Positions 1-9,758 of a stretch of 48,857 nucleotides of DNA are shown in pieces. The stretch is from a bacterium (lineage in GTDB: Bacteria; Desulfobacterota; JAPLJL01), in contig JAQTNV010000025.1 in NCBI GenBank assembly GCA_028713675.1, forward strand, positions 1 to 48,857. Direction: 5' to 3'. A program made the position numbers and the translations under genes. The notes under the pieces were generated by a model. That model saw only the letters and a program-made list of their open reading frames with translations, was not told the DNA's origin and made no database searches. Numbering within the stretch: the stretch's first letter is position 1; each line of letters begins with the position of its first letter.

Positions 1-1453
<1,453 letters not shown>

Positions 1454-1455
1454 TT

Positions 1456-1484
1456 ATAATATATTATATAAAGCGGGTTGTAAA
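1456..1484 (-). promoter_or_regulatory. candidate sigma70 promoter of gyrB
   Basis: Read on the minus strand, TTTACA (1479-1484) is followed after exactly 17 nt by TATTAT (1456-1461). The spacer is very AT-rich. Transcription would start about 25 nt ahead of the gyrB ribosome site. Inferred from hexamer similarity and spacing only. Confidence 0.5.
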
Positions 1485-1532
1485 GGGGGAAAATACAATT
1501 AAGAGTATGAGAGGGTGAGGGCAGCACAATAT

Positions 1533-3584
1533 ATGGTATCTAATTGCCATCCGCAGGTGGGGCCGTTAAAGACCATAAAAATCCTGGTTTACACGGCGCT
1601 TTTAATCGTTCCTCTGGTCTTTTTTCATCCCGCCTATAATTCCATTAAAGGGCTGATCCTGCTGTTCCTGGTTTTTCTCTGCGTCGCGGTTTTCGCGTTA
1701 AAAGGGCCGGCTTTTAGTCGCTCGGATGGCTTTAGGATTTTACCTTTCATTTTTTTCACGATGACCGGCTTGGTTTCGATCCTGGGCACTTCCTCCTGGC
1801 GGCAAGGGCTGGAGGCCTGTTCCCTGGAGTTCGCCTTCCTGGGGTTCTATTTGGCCGCCGGGCGGGTATTGGCGGAGCGCGACGCCGCGGACAAGGCGGC
1901 TTTCCTGGCCATCATCCCGGCGGGAATCGTGGCCGGGATCGGGATTTTGCAGTGGATTAGGGTTTTACCCGTGCCCCTGGACCGATACGGTCAGGAGGAT
2001 CTGTCCAGTCTCTTTGGACTTTCCAATTACGCCTCGGATTACCTGGCGGTAATTGCCCCGTTGGCTTTCTGGGGCTTGTTCCTGGGGAACAGAAAAAAAA
2101 TTCCGGCTTTGCTCGTAACCTTCCTGATCGTGGCATACGTGATTTTTTCCCAGAACCGGACCGCCTGGGTGGCCCTGGGACTTTCTTTCGCGGTCTGCGC
2201 GGTTATTTTCCTGTCCAAAGCGCTCTTCACCAGAAAAATTGCCTGGAAATGGTCTGATTCCCGGGTATGGGGAACCCTGGCGATTATCGCCGGCATTTTG
2301 CTGATAATCATTTTCACCCGGCCGGGCGCCGCGGTGGTTTCCCGGATCGGTTCGGTTTCGAATTTTCAGGAGGCCAGCATCGCTTACCGGCTGAATCTTT
2401 GGGAAGCCTGCCTGAAGCTGTTTCAGAAACACCCGGTCCGCGGGGTAGGGATCGGCGGACTGGAGAATTCCGTCCCGACGGTTTGGAACCGGGAACTTGA
2501 AAACATGGCGGTTTCCGCGGGACTGGCCACCCAGAAAGCCCACAATTATTATCTGCAGGTTTTGGCGGAAAGAGGCGTGCCGGGGGCGCTCGGACTCCTC
2601 TGGCTTTTGTTTTCAGTCGGATATTTTCTCTGGCGGAGATTTCGTTCCGCGGAAAACGCCGAAGAGTTTTTCTGGCTGCTGGGAATCGCGGGGGGACTTT
2701 TGGCCGGATTGATCGGTTCGGTTTTCGGCTTTGTCTTGCAGAGCCCGGCTTCGGGCATGGTCTTCTGGTTTTTGGCGGCTTTGCTTTCCAGCGGCCGGCC
2801 CTGCGGGGATGACCTCAAGCCCGGACTGTTTTCCCGGGTCCTGATCTGGGTTTTCGTTGCTTTCTGCGGTCTCCTGCTCTGGCAGTACACCCGTTACGTT
2901 GCCGGCGGGGCTTTCGAACTTAGGGGACTGGAGGCTGTGATCAGTGGTCAGAAGGATCAGGCCCTGCGCGAATATGACCGGGCCCTTCGCGCTTATCCCG
3001 ATCTGCCCATCAGCCTGGAACGCCGGGCCCAAATCCGTCTGGAATCAGGCGGGGATTTGGCCTTGGCGGCGACCGACCTGAAAAAATCGCTGGAAATCCT
3101 GCCCCGCCAGGTGGGGACCCGGGAATTGCTTTCCCAGGTTCTCGCCCGCCGAGGACAATACCCGGAGGCGGCCTCCGAGCTGGAACAGGCCCTGGGACTG
3201 TTGAAGTCTCCGGAACAGAGGGGGAGAATTCTTGCCCGCCTGACCGGATATTATCTGCTGGGAGGCGATCTTCCCCGGGCCATGGAGCGCGGGCGGGAAA
3301 CCGTGGAATTAAACCCGGATGATCCGGCCGGGCAATTTTACTTTGGACTGGCAAACCTTTTTTCCGGGCGGTTAGAGCCGGCCCGGGCGGGGCTCTTGGC
3401 CGCCGTCCGGCTGGAACCCAACTCGGCCTGGTCGTGGTATTATCTGGGGTCGCTTTATTTTCAATCCGGCCAGGAAGAAGAGGGGAGAAAGGCCTGGCAG
3501 AGGTCCCAGGCCCTCGATTCCGGGATGAAAAAATACCTGGATCGTAACCATCCCCGGACCCCGGACTGGTTGCATCTGAAATAA
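1533..3584 (+). CDS. O-antigen ligase/polymerase-like membrane protein with C-terminal TPRs
   Basis: Polytopic inner-membrane protein of about 683 residues. The first 450 or so residues alternate hydrophobic segments (about ten to twelve) and contain a Wzy_C/WaaL-like core: FSQNRTAWVALGLSFAV, then a periplasmic loop with HPVRGVGIGGLENSVP and KAHNYYLQVLAERG, where the Arg and His residues typical of O-antigen ligases and glycan polymerases sit. The last 210 residues are soluble TPR-like helices (AYPDLPISLERRAQIRLESG, VELNPDDPAGQFYFGLANLF). Members of this family transfer or polymerise undecaprenyl-linked glycans, or in some cases glycosylate proteins; substrate cannot be told. An in-frame GTG at 1515 exists but abuts its only GAGAGG site; the ATG at 1533 has GAGGG at better spacing. 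No polysaccharide genes adjoin it. Confidence 0.8.
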   Translation: MVSNCHPQVGPLKTIKILVYTALLIVPLVFFHPAYNSIKGLILLFLVFLCVAVFALKGPAFSRSDGFRILPFIFFTMTGLVSILGTSSWRQGLEACSLEFAFLGFYLAAGRVLAERDAADKAAFLAIIPAGIVAGIGILQWIRVLPVPLDRYGQEDLSSLFGLSNYASDYLAVIAPLAFWGLFLGNRKKIPALLVTFLIVAYVIFSQNRTAWVALGLSFAVCAVIFLSKALFTRKIAWKWSDSRVWGTLAIIAGILLIIIFTRPGAAVVSRIGSVSNFQEASIAYRLNLWEACLKLFQKHPVRGVGIGGLENSVPTVWNRELENMAVSAGLATQKAHNYYLQVLAERGVPGALGLLWLLFSVGYFLWRRFRSAENAEEFFWLLGIAGGLLAGLIGSVFGFVLQSPASGMVFWFLAALLSSGRPCGDDLKPGLFSRVLIWVFVAFCGLLLWQYTRYVAGGAFELRGLEAVISGQKDQALREYDRALRAYPDLPISLERRAQIRLESGGDLALAATDLKKSLEILPRQVGTRELLSQVLARRGQYPEAASELEQALGLLKSPEQRGRILARLTGYYLLGGDLPRAMERGRETVELNPDDPAGQFYFGLANLFSGRLEPARAGLLAAVRLEPNSAWSWYYLGSLYFQSGQEEEGRKAWQRSQALDSGMKKYLDRNHPRTPDWLHLK

Positions 3585-3606
3585 GCCGGATCGGGAATAT
3601 CTCAGG

Positions 3607-3690
3607 CACGGATCAACACGGATTAGATATTTAAAAAATTAAATTTTCCATCTGCCGGTTTGGTATCCGTGGCTATCCGTGAAATCCGTG
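3607..3690. repeat. foldback repeat, copy 1 (CACGGAT / ATCCGTG arms)
   Basis: The left arm has CACGGAT at 3607 and 3617 (10-nt register). The right arm has the complement ATCCGTG at 3665, 3675 and 3684 (registers 10 and 9). Together they can fold into a long imperfect hairpin with an AT-rich centre. A second copy with the same right-arm registers lies at 6455-6539, on the other side of the next gene. Confidence 0.8.
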
Positions 3691-3784
3691 TCAAAAATAT
3701 TCTCCGGATCGATTCGGGAATTGCTGAGAATCCGGGGAAGGTTATGCCCGGGTTGAAGGGCGGCAGGGGACTTAAGCGATATTT

Positions 3785-3813
3785 TTGAAAATATTAATGT
3801 TTAGGCTTAGTAT
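3785..3813 (+). promoter_or_regulatory. candidate sigma70 promoter of the DUF4388 regulator
   Basis: TTGAAA (3785-3790), 17-nt spacer, TAGTAT (3808-3813). The -10 box overlaps the inverted repeat TAGTAT-TGT-ATACTA (3808-3822), which could be a regulator site. The gene starts at 3849, leaving a short leader. Inferred from sequence only. Confidence 0.45.
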
Positions 3814-3848
3814 TGTATACTACAGCTGATGGCTAACAGATAATACTT

Positions 3849-6431
3849 ATGCCCAGGAATAAAGTCCTTCTAGTTGATAATGAAGTAGAAAATCTGCGGC
3901 TCTACGAGATCAGTTTCCGTCGGGCGGGGTTTATCCCTACTATCGCTACCGATGGGGCGGATGCTTTGAAAAAGATCGAACTTTTTCAGCCCGACCTGAT
4001 CATCGCCGAGGTAAACCTTCCCAACATGGATGGCTACGAATTCTGCGCGGAAGTCAAAAACGATCCACGCTTCCGTTCCATTCCCTTCCTGTTCCTGACC
4101 AAGGAAAAATCGATTGAAAACAAGGTGATGGGCCTGGAATTGGGTGCCGATGACTACCTGGTCAAACCGATTTTCATCAAGGAGCTGATTACCCGGGCCA
4201 AAATGCTGGTAGACCGCCGGGACAAGGATGGCATGCGGGGCAGCGGAGAACAGAAGAGCCTGAGCGGGGTTCTGGGGGAGATGGAAATCGTGGACCTCAT
4301 CCAAATCATGGAAATGGGGGTCAAAAGCGGAATCATCAACCTGGTTTTTGAAGGAGGAGAGGAAGGGAAAATCTATTTTCGCCGGGGGAAAATCATCAGA
4401 ATCCAGTTCATGGATTTTGAAGGCATCAAGGCTTTCTTCCGGATCTTGAACCGCTCCCGGGGCAGTTTCAACGTGGATTTCGTCGAACCGGAGGTGGAAG
4501 AAAACCTGGAGATGACGACCCACGAGATCGTGATGGAGGGGATGCGCTGTATCGACGAGTGGCGTGGAATCAGCGAAGGAATGCCCCCGCTAGATTCGGT
4601 GCTGGCGGTAAATTCCGACATGATCCTGGGAACGGACCCGGACGAGGAGGTCCTGAGCGGCGCCAGCAACATCCTCGGTGAATTTGACGGAAAGCGGACC
4701 ATCTGGCAGGTGATCGACCGGGTCAGCGAAAGCGACCTCGAAAATTTAAAAAAGATCTCCCACCTCTATTTTGAAGGGTATCTCATCCCGGTCGCCAAAA
4801 TCGAAAAAGAAGAAAAACCCGCAGAACCGGTATCCGAAGATATTCCCGCCCCGGCCGAGCCCGAACCGGTACCGGTGGAGGCGGGGGCGGAGCCCACGGC
4901 GGATTACGACATTGAACATATTTTTCTAGACGAGGTCCCGGTCCCAACCGTTTCGGACTCAGCCGGCAAGGCCGCTGACGCGGCCGTTATTTCCGGTCCG
5001 GCTCCCGCTTCCACCCCGACCAAAAAGCGCACCCTGGCCGAGATCGAAAAAGCCAGCCCGCCCAAGCCCAAAGCCGAGCCGGTTCCGGAAAAACCCGAAA
5101 AGCAGACGGAAATGGAGATCGAGGTGGACTTTTTTTCCGAAGGGGAAGAAGCCACCCAGCGCCTCGCTCCGGAAAAGCCCAAAGCGGTCCCGGTGGAGGC
5201 CGCTCCCGCGCCGAGCCCGGTGGAAACCAAGCTGGAATTTGAGGTCCCGGTCCCGGCGGCACCTTCGGTTCCGGAGCAGCCCCCGGCCGAGATAAAACCC
5301 GAAATCAAAGAAGAGGCCAAAGAAGCCGCCAAGCCGCGCCGGAAGCCCATTTCCGACGAGGAGATGTGGTTCCTTCCGCCGGAGGAAGCGGCTCAGGCCT
5401 CGGTGATTAAAAAGGCGGAACCTAAAGTGATCTCCGCCAAACTGGCCCCGGCGGCCAAGGCGGCCAAAGCCTCGCCCCCGCCGCCCGAGGTCAAGTCCGA
5501 GAAACCGCCGATCCCGGAAGCGGCTCCTCCCGAACCCGCGGCTCCCCCGAAGGCCAAGAAGGAACCTGCTCCGGTCCGCCGGGTTCAGCTTTCCCCCGCC
5601 TTGATCGCGGGGGGTGTGGCCGCAGTGATTGTTCTCGTGGCGGTATCGGTGCTGGTAATCTCGTTGGTAAAAAAGAACCGGATTCCCCGGGCCACGGCGC
5701 CGGTCCAGGTCGCCAAAGTTCAGGAAGAGCCGGCGCTGACCCCGCCACCCGAAAAGAAATCCGAAGGCGGCGAAACGGTCACGGTTCCCGCCCCGGGTAC
5801 GACGAAATCTCCCGCCCCGGCTCCGGAGAAACCTCCGAAGGAAATCCCGGCCGCCAAGCCCGCCGAGGAAAAACCGGCGGCCCCGATCCAAGCTGAGGCC
5901 GTCAAACCCAAGGAACCGGCAGCAGCCCCGGCCGAAAGTGCGGCCGTCCAGCCCAGGGAAAAACCGGCGGTCCCGACGCCGGCTCCGATCGCCGCCAAGC
6001 CCAAGCCGGAAACGAAACCCGCTCCGGTGAAACCCGCTCCGGCCGCCCGGCCCCAGGTTGCCGCCGTCCCGGCGGTCGTCCCTCCGGCGGCTTCCGCACC
6101 GGCGGCAAAAATCGATCCTGAAATGTCCAAGATGCATGTAATCAAGGGCAAGACTCTTTATCTGAAAGGGGACAAAAAAGGAGCCGTCGCCGAGTTCAGC
6201 CTGGCGGCCAGCCTGAACCCCCAAAGCCCGGAGGCCCAGTTTAATCTGGGGGTGGCTTTGCACGAGACCGGCCAGGTGGCCGAAGCCGTCAAGGCTTTGC
6301 AGACGGCGGTGGAATTAAATCCGCGTAATCCCGAGGCCTTCAGGATTCTTGGGATTCTTTATCAGAAACTGGGTGATCAGAAAAATTCCAGTGTCTGTTT
6401 CCAGAAATATTTAAGCTTGTTGAGCGAATAA
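3849..6431 (+). CDS. receiver-like / DUF4388 / transmembrane / TPR protein
   Basis: An 860-residue multidomain protein. Residues 1-120 are a response-regulator receiver fold (VLLVDNEVENLRLY, LTKEKS, DDYLVKPIF), but the phosphoacceptor position is Glu54 (IIAEVNLP) rather than Asp, and the acidic pair is Asp-Asn. Residues about 140-235 are a DUF4388/PATAN-type domain (SGVLGEMEIVDLIQIMEMG, GKIYFRRGKIIRIQFMDFEG), common in deltaproteobacterial and cyanobacterial regulators. Next comes a winged-helix-like stretch (LGEFDGKRTIWQVIDRV), then about 280 residues of Pro/Ala/Lys/Glu-rich linker, one membrane span (584-606), more linker and C-terminal TPRs (760-860). The N-terminal regulator would be cytoplasmic and the TPR domain periplasmic if the span inserts conventionally. 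Function unknown; likely a protein-interaction scaffold. Confidence 0.85.
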   Translation: MPRNKVLLVDNEVENLRLYEISFRRAGFIPTIATDGADALKKIELFQPDLIIAEVNLPNMDGYEFCAEVKNDPRFRSIPFLFLTKEKSIENKVMGLELGADDYLVKPIFIKELITRAKMLVDRRDKDGMRGSGEQKSLSGVLGEMEIVDLIQIMEMGVKSGIINLVFEGGEEGKIYFRRGKIIRIQFMDFEGIKAFFRILNRSRGSFNVDFVEPEVEENLEMTTHEIVMEGMRCIDEWRGISEGMPPLDSVLAVNSDMILGTDPDEEVLSGASNILGEFDGKRTIWQVIDRVSESDLENLKKISHLYFEGYLIPVAKIEKEEKPAEPVSEDIPAPAEPEPVPVEAGAEPTADYDIEHIFLDEVPVPTVSDSAGKAADAAVISGPAPASTPTKKRTLAEIEKASPPKPKAEPVPEKPEKQTEMEIEVDFFSEGEEATQRLAPEKPKAVPVEAAPAPSPVETKLEFEVPVPAAPSVPEQPPAEIKPEIKEEAKEAAKPRRKPISDEEMWFLPPEEAAQASVIKKAEPKVISAKLAPAAKAAKASPPPPEVKSEKPPIPEAAPPEPAAPPKAKKEPAPVRRVQLSPALIAGGVAAVIVLVAVSVLVISLVKKNRIPRATAPVQVAKVQEEPALTPPPEKKSEGGETVTVPAPGTTKSPAPAPEKPPKEIPAAKPAEEKPAAPIQAEAVKPKEPAAAPAESAAVQPREKPAVPTPAPIAAKPKPETKPAPVKPAPAARPQVAAVPAVVPPAASAPAAKIDPEMSKMHVIKGKTLYLKGDKKGAVAEFSLAASLNPQSPEAQFNLGVALHETGQVAEAVKALQTAVELNPRNPEAFRILGILYQKLGDQKNSSVCFQKYLSLLSE

Positions 6432-6454
6432 TAAAGGCAGAGCGGAATTTCAGA

Positions 6455-6539
6455 CACGGATTCTCACGGATTTTCACTGATTCATAAAATCATCAAATCT
6501 AAAACCTTAATAAATCCGCGGATATCCGTGGGATCCGTC
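6455..6539. repeat. foldback repeat, copy 2 (CACGGAT / ATCCGTG arms)
   Basis: The left arm has CACGGAT at 6455 and 6465 and CACTGAT at 6475 (exact 10-nt register). The right arm has ATCCGCG at 6514, ATCCGTG at 6524 and ATCCGTC at 6533 (registers 10 and 9, as in the copy at 3607-3690). It lies between two convergent genes. Confidence 0.8.
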
Positions 6540-6564
6540 GGTAAATTATTCTGAGTCCGGGGTC

Positions 6565-6942
6565 CTACCAGGCGATTCCGTCCACAAATTCCTTGATCTT
6601 CTCCACGATCTCTTCGGGTTCGTTTTTCTTGGAGATATAACCATCCGCCCCGGATTTTTTGACGAGGACCTTCAGATCCTCCTCATCAATGCTGGAAAAC
6701 AGGATGATCGGGGTGCTCGTGGTATGGTGGTCGCGCTTTAATACCTCGCAGATATGGTCGCCCTTGATTTCCGGCATCATGATGTCGGTGATGATAAGAT
6801 CGGGTTTGACCTTGATGATGGTCTGATCGAATTCCACCAGGTTGGTAGAGGTATAGACTTCAAAACCTTTCTGCTCCAGGCCCTCCTTGAGAATTTCCAG
6901 GGTAATTTCGCTGTCATCCATGAGCAGGATTTTTTTTGCCAT
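6565..6942 (-). CDS. single-domain response regulator, CheY-like
   Basis: A 125-residue stand-alone receiver. It carries the canonical acidic pair in ILLMDDSE, the phosphoacceptor Asp in LIITDIMMPE, the Ser of ILFSS and the conserved Lys in GYISKK, so it should be phosphorylatable. With no output domain it should act by binding a partner, as CheY- and Spo0F-type proteins do. The ATG at 6942 follows AAAGGAG with a 5-nt gap. A GTG two codons upstream is in frame but touches the ribosome site. No histidine kinase gene is present in the window, so its kinase is unknown. It faces the DUF4388 regulator gene convergently across the foldback repeat. Confidence 0.88.
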   Translation of the reverse strand: MAKKILLMDDSEITLEILKEGLEQKGFEVYTSTNLVEFDQTIIKVKPDLIITDIMMPEIKGDHICEVLKRDHHTTSTPIILFSSIDEEDLKVLVKKSGADGYISKKNEPEEIVEKIKEFVDGIAW

Positions 6943-7137
6943 CGCCACTCCTTTAATAACTTTTCACTTTGAGAAGAATTTAATTGATTACACTGAGGCA
7001 GTCAAGACAAGGAAAACCCCGGCGCTGATTTTCGGCATTTTGGCAGATTTATATAGTTGCCGGTGATTTTTGAACCTAATCTTTAATCCGGTTAAATCCG
7101 GGTAATCGATGCAGAAATAATTTTGCGGGACCAGGAC

Positions 7138-7166
7138 TTGACCGAATTGAGCTAACATATTAATTT
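7138..7166 (+). promoter_or_regulatory. candidate promoter of tRNA-Arg and the HU gene
   Basis: TTGACC (7138-7143), 17-nt spacer, TAATTT (7161-7166), placing a start site about 20 nt ahead of the tRNA. The -10 box is a weak match. Confidence 0.35.
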
Positions 7167-7193
7167 AATAGTAAAATTTCACTTGGCCTTAAA

Positions 7194-7266
7194 GCCCCTG
7201 TAGCTCAGTGGAGAGAGCAAAGGATTCCTAATCCTTGGGCCGCAGGTTCGATTCCTGTCAGGGGCA
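7194..7266 (+). tRNA. tRNA-Arg (anticodon CCT)
   Basis: Full cloverleaf, 73 nt. The acceptor arm GCCCCTG pairs with CAGGGGC and the discriminator is A. The D arm is GCTC...GAGC. The anticodon stem AAGGA/TCCTT encloses loop TTCCTAA with CCT at 7227-7229. The T arm has TTCGATT. CCA is not encoded. The HU-family gene follows 72 nt downstream and may be co-transcribed. Confidence 0.96.
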
Positions 7267-7338
7267 TATGATGGTGTACGGTTTGAAAAGGCGGAAGCAT
7301 AAGCTGTCGAGGATCGGTTAAGCAAGGAGGCATTGGGC

Positions 7339-7653
7339 ATGATCAAGTCCGAATTGATTGCCAAGGTGGCGGAAAAATCGAAAGTCCGGCATCGGGAGGC
7401 GGCCCTGCTGGTCGAATCCATTTTCGGAGCGATGCGCGAGGCGATTCTGAACGGGGAGAGGATTGAACTGCGCGGGTTCGGCAGTTTCGCCAACCGCCAC
7501 TATACTTCTTATCAGGGGAGAAATCCCAAGACCGGGGCTTCCATCCAGGTTTCTCCCCGGAAGATCCCTTTTTTTAAAGTCGGAAAAGAACTGCGCGAGA
7601 AGATCAACAGCGGAACCGGCAAAAGCGGGTCCGGGTCATCACCGTCGCGCTGA
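7339..7653 (+). CDS. HU/IHF-family DNA-binding protein
   Basis: A 104-residue histone-like protein that binds and bends DNA as a dimer. The N-terminal helices (KSELIAKVAEKSKVRHREAA) are followed by the family signature RIELRGFGSFANRHY and the beta-arm GRNPKTGASIQVSPRKIPFF, with the DNA-intercalating Pro region near NPKTG. It ends in FKVGKELREKIN and a Gly/Ser-rich tail. The NPKTG arm and KVGKELREKIN end resemble IHF beta more than HU, but the two cannot be separated safely here. The ATG at 7339 has AAGGAGG 8 nt upstream; an in-frame TTG two codons earlier lies too close to that site. It sits just after tRNA-Arg. Confidence 0.92.
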   Translation: MIKSELIAKVAEKSKVRHREAALLVESIFGAMREAILNGERIELRGFGSFANRHYTSYQGRNPKTGASIQVSPRKIPFFKVGKELREKINSGTGKSGSGSSPSR

Positions 7654-7690
7654 TCCTTGTCTGCCGTTATTTACCCAGGAATCAAGCCGC

Positions 7691-8263
7691 ATGCCGGTCA
7701 CCCATCATAAACCGGTTAAAGATCTCCGGAATTTTCAGCGAGCCACCCTGAAAGTCGCGATCGAGTTCGGGCTTTCCTTGTTCGAACCGGGCAAAAAACC
7801 CAGGAAAAATTCCGAACCCGAAAGCGAAAGGAAACGCAAGGGAATCACCGCCATGATCGGCTGCGGGGGGATTTTCATCCAGACCGAGGATTTTCTGCCG
7901 GCGGGGAGCGAAATCTGGATGAAATTCAAACTGCCCGAAGAAAAGCATATTATCCAAGCCGAGGGAAACGTGGTCTGGGTCATCGCCAAGCCCAACACCA
8001 ATAAACGCTATCCCCAGCCGGGGATGGGGGTAAAATTCATCCGGCTGGATGAACCCTCCCTCCGGATCATCGATGCCTACGTGACCCAGAAGAACCGGAT
8101 CTTCCGCGAGCTGAAGTTCCTGATGTCCCAGGAAACCCCGCCGATGAAAAAGGTCAACGAGCTTCTGACCTCGACCTACATCCGGGATTACCGCAGCCTG
8201 GATGACCTCCGGAAACAGATCGCCTGGGAGATGGCTTCCTTCCGCTTCAGCCGAACCAACTGA
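7691..8263 (+). CDS. PilZ-domain protein
   Basis: A 190-residue cytoplasmic protein with a PilZ-type beta-barrel: FQRATLKVAIEFG at the start, GCGGIFIQTEDFLPAGSEI in the middle (the [D/N]hSxxG segment), and VVWVIAK...GMGVKFIRLD at the end of the domain. PilZ proteins commonly bind cyclic di-GMP through an RxxxR and a D/NxSxxG motif. Here the second motif reads IGCGGIF, which lacks the usual Asp/Asn and Ser, so nucleotide binding is uncertain. The C-terminal 60 residues are helical with no recognised domain. The ATG at 7691 is chosen because translation upstream overlaps the HU gene. It is followed without any gap by the M50 protease gene (TGA then ATG). Confidence 0.85.
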   Translation: MPVTHHKPVKDLRNFQRATLKVAIEFGLSLFEPGKKPRKNSEPESERKRKGITAMIGCGGIFIQTEDFLPAGSEIWMKFKLPEEKHIIQAEGNVVWVIAKPNTNKRYPQPGMGVKFIRLDEPSLRIIDAYVTQKNRIFRELKFLMSQETPPMKKVNELLTSTYIRDYRSLDDLRKQIAWEMASFRFSRTN

Positions 8264-9238
8264 ATGCAGACCAGCCTGAATCCGGAAAGCTCCGGGCCGG
8301 GAGGGGGGCCAGTTGTCCCGCCTCCGCCCCCGCAGAAATATCTTCTGAACCTGGTCCTTTTTATCCTGACTTTTTTCTCGACTTTGTATGCAGGGGCGAG
8401 CCTGGCCGGGATTGATTCTTTCCAGGAACCGGGTCGGCTATTTTCGGCCGGGGCTTCCTTTGCGGTTCCCCTTATGGCTATTCTCTTGACCCACGAATCA
8501 GGCCATTATTTTTTTTCTCGTTTTCACAAGGTCGAGGCAAGTCTTCCTTATTTTATTCCCGCCCCAATTGGTTTCGGAACGTTTGGGGCGATTATCCGAA
8601 TGAATGCTCCGATCCAAGACCGCCGAGCTCTGTTGGACATCGGGACCGCCGGGCCCCTGGCGGGATTCCTGGTTTCCATTCCGGCGGTAATCATCGGATT
8701 CAAGTTTGCGCAGGTCGTTCCTTCCGGATCTTTCGAAGGTATTAACCTAGGAAACTCTCTGGCTTTTGCGGGGCTGGAAAAGATCTTCATGGGCAACTTG
8801 GCAGAAGGCCAGGAGATATTGATCCATCCAATCGGTTTTGCTGGATGGATAGGTCTTTTTATTACCACTTTGAATTTAATCCCTTACGGTCAACTTGATG
8901 GTGGCCATATTATCTATGCACTTTTAGGTGAAAAAAATCACCAGCTTATCGGGAAAATTATTGTCCCCGTTTTATTTGCTATGGGATTTTTGGGTTTGTT
9001 AGGTTCGATTGAATATTATTTTGAGAATTTTGATATATATTTTAACTTAGGATTAAAGCAATTTTCCGGGTTTATTACTTGGTTTTTTTGGTTTCTCCTT
9101 CTTAAAATAATGGGTTCCAATCACCCGCCCGTGGAAGAGGCGCGGGTGGAGCTTTCGACCGGGCGAAAAATTCTCGGCTGGGCCACCATGTTTATTTTCC
9201 TGCTGACTTTTATCCCGGCCCCTTTTCAGATGAAGTAA
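8264..9238 (+). CDS. site-2 protease family (M50) membrane metalloprotease
   Basis: A 324-residue polytopic protein. The zinc site HESGH lies in a membrane segment near residue 72 (ILLTHESGHYFFSRFH). A second metal ligand is in NLIPYGQLDGGHIIYALLG, the NPDG-like motif of the family, and GTAGPLAGFLVS is the typical loop between them. It should cleave membrane proteins within the bilayer. The N-terminus is a short Pro/Gly-rich cytoplasmic stretch before the first span. It starts right at the stop codon of the PilZ gene, so the two are translationally coupled. The stretch 8868-9120 is much richer in A+T than the flanking coding sequence and uses AT-ending codons, unlike the rest of the gene. No PDZ domain, so it is not an RseP homologue. 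Confidence 0.9.
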   Translation: MQTSLNPESSGPGGGPVVPPPPPQKYLLNLVLFILTFFSTLYAGASLAGIDSFQEPGRLFSAGASFAVPLMAILLTHESGHYFFSRFHKVEASLPYFIPAPIGFGTFGAIIRMNAPIQDRRALLDIGTAGPLAGFLVSIPAVIIGFKFAQVVPSGSFEGINLGNSLAFAGLEKIFMGNLAEGQEILIHPIGFAGWIGLFITTLNLIPYGQLDGGHIIYALLGEKNHQLIGKIIVPVLFAMGFLGLLGSIEYYFENFDIYFNLGLKQFSGFITWFFWFLLLKIMGSNHPPVEEARVELSTGRKILGWATMFIFLLTFIPAPFQMK

Positions 9239-9326
9239 GGGAAGTGGTTTGGTTTTTCCGGACAGGATAAAGTCACGCGGTCGAAATTAAGTTTTGTCGA
9301 ATCCGAAAAACGGGTAATATATAACA

Positions 9327-9758
9327 ATGAATCAGAAAAGCGGGGAATCAAAAAAAGAAATCCTGGGAGACCGGAGAATCCATCCCCGGATTCCCATGCG
9401 TTTGAGCGTGAAATACTCCAGCGCCAAGGAATTTTTCGTGGATTATTCCAACAACATCAGCGTCGGGGGAATATTTATCCGGACGCTGGAGCCGGCCGAG
9501 TTCGGAACCAAGGTTTTGATTGAGTTTACCCTCCCGGAAATTCCTCGGAAGGTCAAGGGCCTGGGGGAGGTGGTCCGGGTGGTCCGCGCCGGAAGTTCCG
9601 AAAGGGATCCCGCCGGGATGGGGATCAAGTTCCTGAAGTTTGACCCGGGCAGCGAAGAACATATCCGTAAGTTCATTTCGGTCCAGGTGAAAAATCCGCC
9701 TCCGGCGGCAAAACCGGGAGCGCCATCCACTTCGGGGACGCAGGAGGAGGGAAAATAA
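9327..9758 (+). CDS. PilZ-domain protein
   Basis: A 143-residue protein with a compact PilZ domain. The start RRIHPRIPMRLSVKY supplies the RxxxR-type motif, YSNNISVGGIFIRT supplies the N-I-S-x-G-G motif, and GLGEVVRVVR...GMGIKFLKFD closes the barrel. Both cyclic di-GMP-binding motifs are intact, unlike in the PilZ protein encoded at 7691. A disordered Pro/Ala tail follows. Its stop overlaps the start of the next gene by one base (TAATG), so it is coupled to a response regulator. This PilZ-plus-receiver pairing suggests a two-input switch, cyclic di-GMP and phosphorylation, on an unknown target. Confidence 0.88.
   Translation: MNQKSGESKKEILGDRRIHPRIPMRLSVKYSSAKEFFVDYSNNISVGGIFIRTLEPAEFGTKVLIEFTLPEIPRKVKGLGEVVRVVRAGSSERDPAGMGIKFLKFDPGSEEHIRKFISVQVKNPPPAAKPGAPSTSGTQEEGK

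Noticed and set aside
4959..6263. Long open frame opposite the DUF4388 gene
   Set aside because: It mirrors the Pro/Ala-rich linker, is an Arg/Gly/Phe low-complexity product and has no ribosome site; a composition artefact.
7179..7493. Minus-strand frame across tRNA-Arg containing DRNRTCGPRIRNPLLS
   Set aside because: That peptide is the well-known false translation of the complement of a tRNA.
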